A stretch of 9,378 nt of DNA from Flavobacteriaceae bacterium. GTDB lineage: Bacteria > Bacteroidota > Bacteroidia > Flavobacteriales > Flavobacteriaceae. Below are positions 6,314-9,378 of this stretch, one piece after another. The stretch's first letter is position 1, and every line of letters starts with the position of its first letter. The stretch is taken from contig DAOVTC010000027.1 in assembly GCA_030633285.1 (NCBI GenBank), positions 1-9,378 on the forward strand, written 5' to 3'. Made by a program: the position numbers and the translations under genes. The notes beneath the pieces are model-generated. The model searched no databases and had not been told where the DNA came from. It saw only the letters and a program-made list of their open reading frames with translations.

Positions 6314-9300
6314 ATGAGTTTTATTAATTCAGTATTAAAAGTTTTTGTAGGTGATAAAAAGAAAAAAGACTTAAAATTATTACAACCCATTGTTGCTGAT
6401 GTAAAATCGTTTGATGATGAAATGGCTACCTTAACATTAGATCAATTAAGAGCTAAAACTGTTGAATTTAAAAATAAAATTGATTCAGCAACAAAACCAG
6501 TTAATGACAAAATTGAACAGCTTGAAAGCGAAATAGAGCAGGCTAATATTGATAGAAAAGAAGATATTTATAAAGAAATTGATCAATTTAAAGATGAAGC
6601 TTATCAAGTATCCGAAGAAGTTTTAAATGATATTCAAGCTGAAGCATTTGCCGTTATGAAAGAAACTGCAAAACGCTTTGTAAATAATTCATCTTTAAAA
6701 GTTAAAGCTACTCCTTTTGATCGTGAAATGTCAACAAAAGAATATGTCAATTTAGAAGGTGAAGATGCCATTTGGAATAATTCATGGGATGCTGCCGGAA
6801 AACCAATAACTTGGGATATGGTTCATTATGATGTCCAGCTCATTGGTGGTTCAGTTTTACACAAAGGAAAAATTGCTGAAATGATGACAGGTGAAGGTAA
6901 AACTTTAGTTGCTACCTTACCAATTTATCTCAATGCTTTAACAGGAAACGGTGTTCATGTTGTTACAGTAAATGATTATTTAGCAAAACGAGATGCTGCA
7001 TGGATGGGTCCAATTTTTGAATTTCACGGATTATCAATTGACTGTATTGACCATCACCAACCAAATTCTGATGCACGAAGAAAAGCTTACCAGGCAGATA
7101 TTACCTATGGAACAAATAACGAGTTTGGTTTTGATTATTTACGTGATAATATGGCTCATTCACCAAATGACCTGGTACAACGCCCTCATAATTTTACCAT
7201 AGTTGATGAGGTAGACTCTGTTTTAGTAGATGATGCACGTACACCTTTAATTATTTCAGGAGCTATTCCTCAAGGAGATCGTCATGAATTTAACGAGTTA
7301 AAACCAAAAGTTGACGAAATTGTCAAGCTTCAAAATAGATATTTAACAGGTATTCTTGCTGAAGCTAAAAAGCTTATTGCTGATAAAAAAACCAAAGAAG
7401 GTGGTTTTTTATTGTTTAGAGCATTTAGAGGGATACCAAAAAACAAAGCTTTAATCAAGTATTTAAGTCAAGAAGGGATTAAACAGCTATTGCAAAAAAC
7501 TGAAAATTTCTATATGCAAGACAACAATCGTGAAATGCCTAAAATTGACGAAGAGTTGTATTATATTATTGATGAAAAAAACAATTCAATTGATTTAACC
7601 GATAAAGGTATTTCACATTTGGCTGGTAAAAATACTGAAGACCACTTTTTTGTATTACCAGATATGGGAATAGAGGTTGGAAAAATAGATAATAAAGATA
7701 TTTCTGATGAAGAAAAGGTTAAAGAAAAAGAAGAATTATATAGAGAGTTTAGTATAAAAAGTGAACGCATTCATACATTAAATCAATTATTAAAAGCATA
7801 CTCTCTTTTTGAAAAAGATGTTGAATATGTTCTTATTGAAGATCAAATAAAAATTGTTGATGAACAAACCGGTCGTGTAATGGATGGTCGACGTTATTCT
7901 GATGGTTTACATCAAGCTATAGAAGCAAAAGAAAATGTAAAAATTGAAGATGCAACTCAAACTTTTGCAACAATTACTTTGCAAAATTATTTCAGAATGT
8001 ACCGCAAACTATCAGGAATGACAGGTACAGCTGTAACTGAAGCAGGTGAATTTTGGGAAATTTATAAATTGGATGTTGTTGAAATTCCAACCAATGTACC
8101 ATTAATTCGTGATGACCGTGAGGATTTAATTTACAAAACCAAACGTGAAAAATACAATTCAGTAATTGATGAAATTGTTAGATTAGTTGACGAAAAGCGT
8201 CCTATTTTAGTAGGAACAACTTCTGTTGAAATTTCAGAATTGCTTTCTAAATTACTTACAAGAAAAAGAATAGACCATAATGTGCTTAATGCTAAATTAC
8301 ATAAAAAAGAAGCTGATATTGTTGCATCTGCTGGTAATCCTGGAGTTGTAACTATAGCAACAAACATGGCTGGTCGTGGTACTGATATTAAACTTACTGA
8401 TGAAGTAAAAAAGGCTGGAGGTTTAGCAATTATTGGTACTGAACGTCATGATTCTCGTAGAGTTGACCGCCAATTACGTGGTAGAGCAGGTCGTCAAGGT
8501 GATCCTGGTTCGTCGCAATTCTATGTCTCTTTAGAAGATAATTTAATGCGATTATTCGGATCTGAAAGAATTGCTAAAATGATGGATAAAATGGGCTTAA
8601 AAGAAGGAGAAGTTATCCAACATTCAATGATTTCGAAATCAATTGAAAGAGCTCAGAAAAAAGTTGAAGAAAATAATTTTGGTATTCGAAAACGATTGTT
8701 AGAATATGATGATATCATGAATGCGCAACGTGAAGTAATTTACAAACGACGACGCCATGCTTTATACGGCGAGCGCTTACAAGTTGACATCGTAAATATG
8801 GTTTATGATACTTGTGAAACCATAGTAATGGATAACAAACCAAACAATGATTATTCAAATTTTGAATTTGAATTGATACGCTTTTCATCAACTACATCTC
8901 CTTTTTCAAAAGAAGAATTCAATGAAAAAGATGAACAAGTTTTAATTGAAGAATTATTTCAATCAGTTTACAAGCATTATAAAAATAAAATTGAAGCAAA
9001 TGCAGTTGCCGCTTACCCAGTAATTAAAGATGTTTACGAAAAACAAGGTGATCGTTATGAAAGAATTGTAGTTCCGTTTACTGATGGAATCAAAACATTA
9101 CAAGTTGTCACCAATTTAAAAGATGCTTATGAAACCAATGGTAAGCAATTAATTACAGATTTTGAAAAAAATATTGCTTTAGCAATCATTGATGAAACTT
9201 GGAAAGACCATTTGCGTAAAATGGACGATTTAAAGCAATCTGTACAAAATGCTACATATGAACAAAAAGATCCTTTATTGATTTACAAATTTGAAGCTTT

Positions 9301-9378
9301 TGAATTGTTTAAAATCATGCTAGATAAAGTAAATAAAGAAGTATTGTCTTTCTTATTTAAAGGTGAATTACCTAGTCA
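6314..9378 (+). CDS. secA: Preprotein translocase ATPase SecA, C-terminus outside window
   Basis: Motor ATPase that pushes unfolded preproteins through SecYEG. The frame is open from ATG 6314 to the window end (1021 codons), with conserved blocks in frame at 6881, 7202, 8042, 8366, 8471 and 9182, so no frameshift is seen. Motifs: Walker A MMTGEGKT (190-197), [28 protein letters not shown], Walker [21 protein letters not shown] from 297, GTTSVEIS from 634, NMAGRGTDI from 684, and arginine-finger motif [15 protein letters not shown] from 720. Compared with E. coli SecA (901 residues) there are two extra segments before Walker A, about 57-107 and 124-168, and more sequence in the 310-400 region; long SecAs of about 1,100 residues are normal in Bacteroidota. 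The last roughly 90 residues are missing, so any zinc-binding tail cannot be judged. [15 protein letters not shown] is the usual start. Confidence 0.98.
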   Translation, partial: MSFINSVLKVFVGDKKKKDLKLLQPIVADVKSFDDEMATLTLDQLRAKTVEFKNKIDSATKPVNDKIEQLESEIEQANIDRKEDIYKEIDQFKDEAYQVSEEVLNDIQAEAFAVMKETAKRFVNNSSLKVKATPFDREMSTKEYVNLEGEDAIWNNSWDAAGKPITWDMVHYDVQLIGGSVLHKGKIAEMMTGEGKTLVATLPIYLNALTGNGVHVVTVNDYLAKRDAAWMGPIFEFHGLSIDCIDHHQPNSDARRKAYQADITYGTNNEFGFDYLRDNMAHSPNDLVQRPHNFTIVDEVDSVLVDDARTPLIISGAIPQGDRHEFNELKPKVDEIVKLQNRYLTGILAEAKKLIADKKTKEGGFLLFRAFRGIPKNKALIKYLSQEGIKQLLQKTENFYMQDNNREMPKIDEELYYIIDEKNNSIDLTDKGISHLAGKNTEDHFFVLPDMGIEVGKIDNKDISDEEKVKEKEELYREFSIKSERIHTLNQLLKAYSLFEKDVEYVLIEDQIKIVDEQTGRVMDGRRYSDGLHQAIEAKENVKIEDATQTFATITLQNYFRMYRKLSGMTGTAVTEAGEFWEIYKLDVVEIPTNVPLIRDDREDLIYKTKREKYNSVIDEIVRLVDEKRPILVGTTSVEISELLSKLLTRKRIDHNVLNAKLHKKEADIVASAGNPGVVTIATNMAGRGTDIKLTDEVKKAGGLAIIGTERHDSRRVDRQLRGRAGRQGDPGSSQFYVSLEDNLMRLFGSERIAKMMDKMGLKEGEVIQHSMISKSIERAQKKVEENNFGIRKRLLEYDDIMNAQREVIYKRRRHALYGERLQVDIVNMVYDTCETIVMDNKPNNDYSNFEFELIRFSSTTSPFSKEEFNEKDEQVLIEELFQSVYKHYKNKIEANAVAAYPVIKDVYEKQGDRYERIVVPFTDGIKTLQVVTNLKDAYETNGKQLITDFEKNIALAIIDETWKDHLRKMDDLKQSVQNATYEQKDPLLIYKFEAFELFKIMLDKVNKEVLSFLFKGELPS

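Noticed and set aside
6993..8367. Three short open frames within secA (6993-7202 plus, 7561-7770 minus, 8131-8367 minus)
   Set aside because: The secA frame is continuous and conserved over the whole region, so these are out-of-frame or antisense shadows.

Overview
The window looks like chromosomal DNA of a low-GC member of the Bacteroidota, most likely a marine-type Flavobacteriia. Three things point there: a long SecA with the insertions typical of this phylum, AT-rich leaders without Shine-Dalgarno sequences, and several matches to the Bacteroidota promoter consensus (TTG or TTTG, 19-21 bp, TAnnTTTG). No RNA gene, CRISPR array, insertion sequence or phage gene was seen.

The left part (1-4331, minus strand) is the start of a capsule or exopolysaccharide operon, transcribed leftward out of the window. 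In transcription order it holds an outer-membrane polysaccharide export lipoprotein (wza), an inner-membrane co-polymerase fused to a BY-type tyrosine kinase (wzc), a minimal polyprenyl-phosphate sugar-phosphate transferase, and the N-terminal 141 codons of a nucleotide-sugar dehydrogenase. Gaps are 9, 26 and 25 nt, so the four genes are probably co-transcribed. A close promoter match sits just upstream of wza. Together they would make an activated uronic-acid-type sugar, start the repeat unit on the lipid carrier, control chain polymerisation by tyrosine phosphorylation, and export the polymer.

The right part (4421-9378, plus strand) looks like a housekeeping neighbourhood. It holds a class I SAM methyltransferase with a TTG start, a PduO-type cob(I)alamin adenosyltransferase, a very acidic 73-residue DUF2795-type protein with its own promoter and Rho-independent terminator, and secA. 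SecA is cut by the window end after 1021 codons. The 89-bp divergent spacer 4332-4420 separates the two parts and carries the wza promoter and a weaker candidate for the rightward gene.

I see no clearly new biological system. The observations most worth checking are a five-unit heptamer array that supplies both boxes of the promoter in front of the adenosyltransferase and predicts a leaderless mRNA, and an in-frame hexanucleotide repeat that encodes the tyrosine-rich tail of the BY-kinase and could vary its length by slippage. No stretch longer than 300 bases lacks a gene; the longest spacer is 138 bp (5837-5974).
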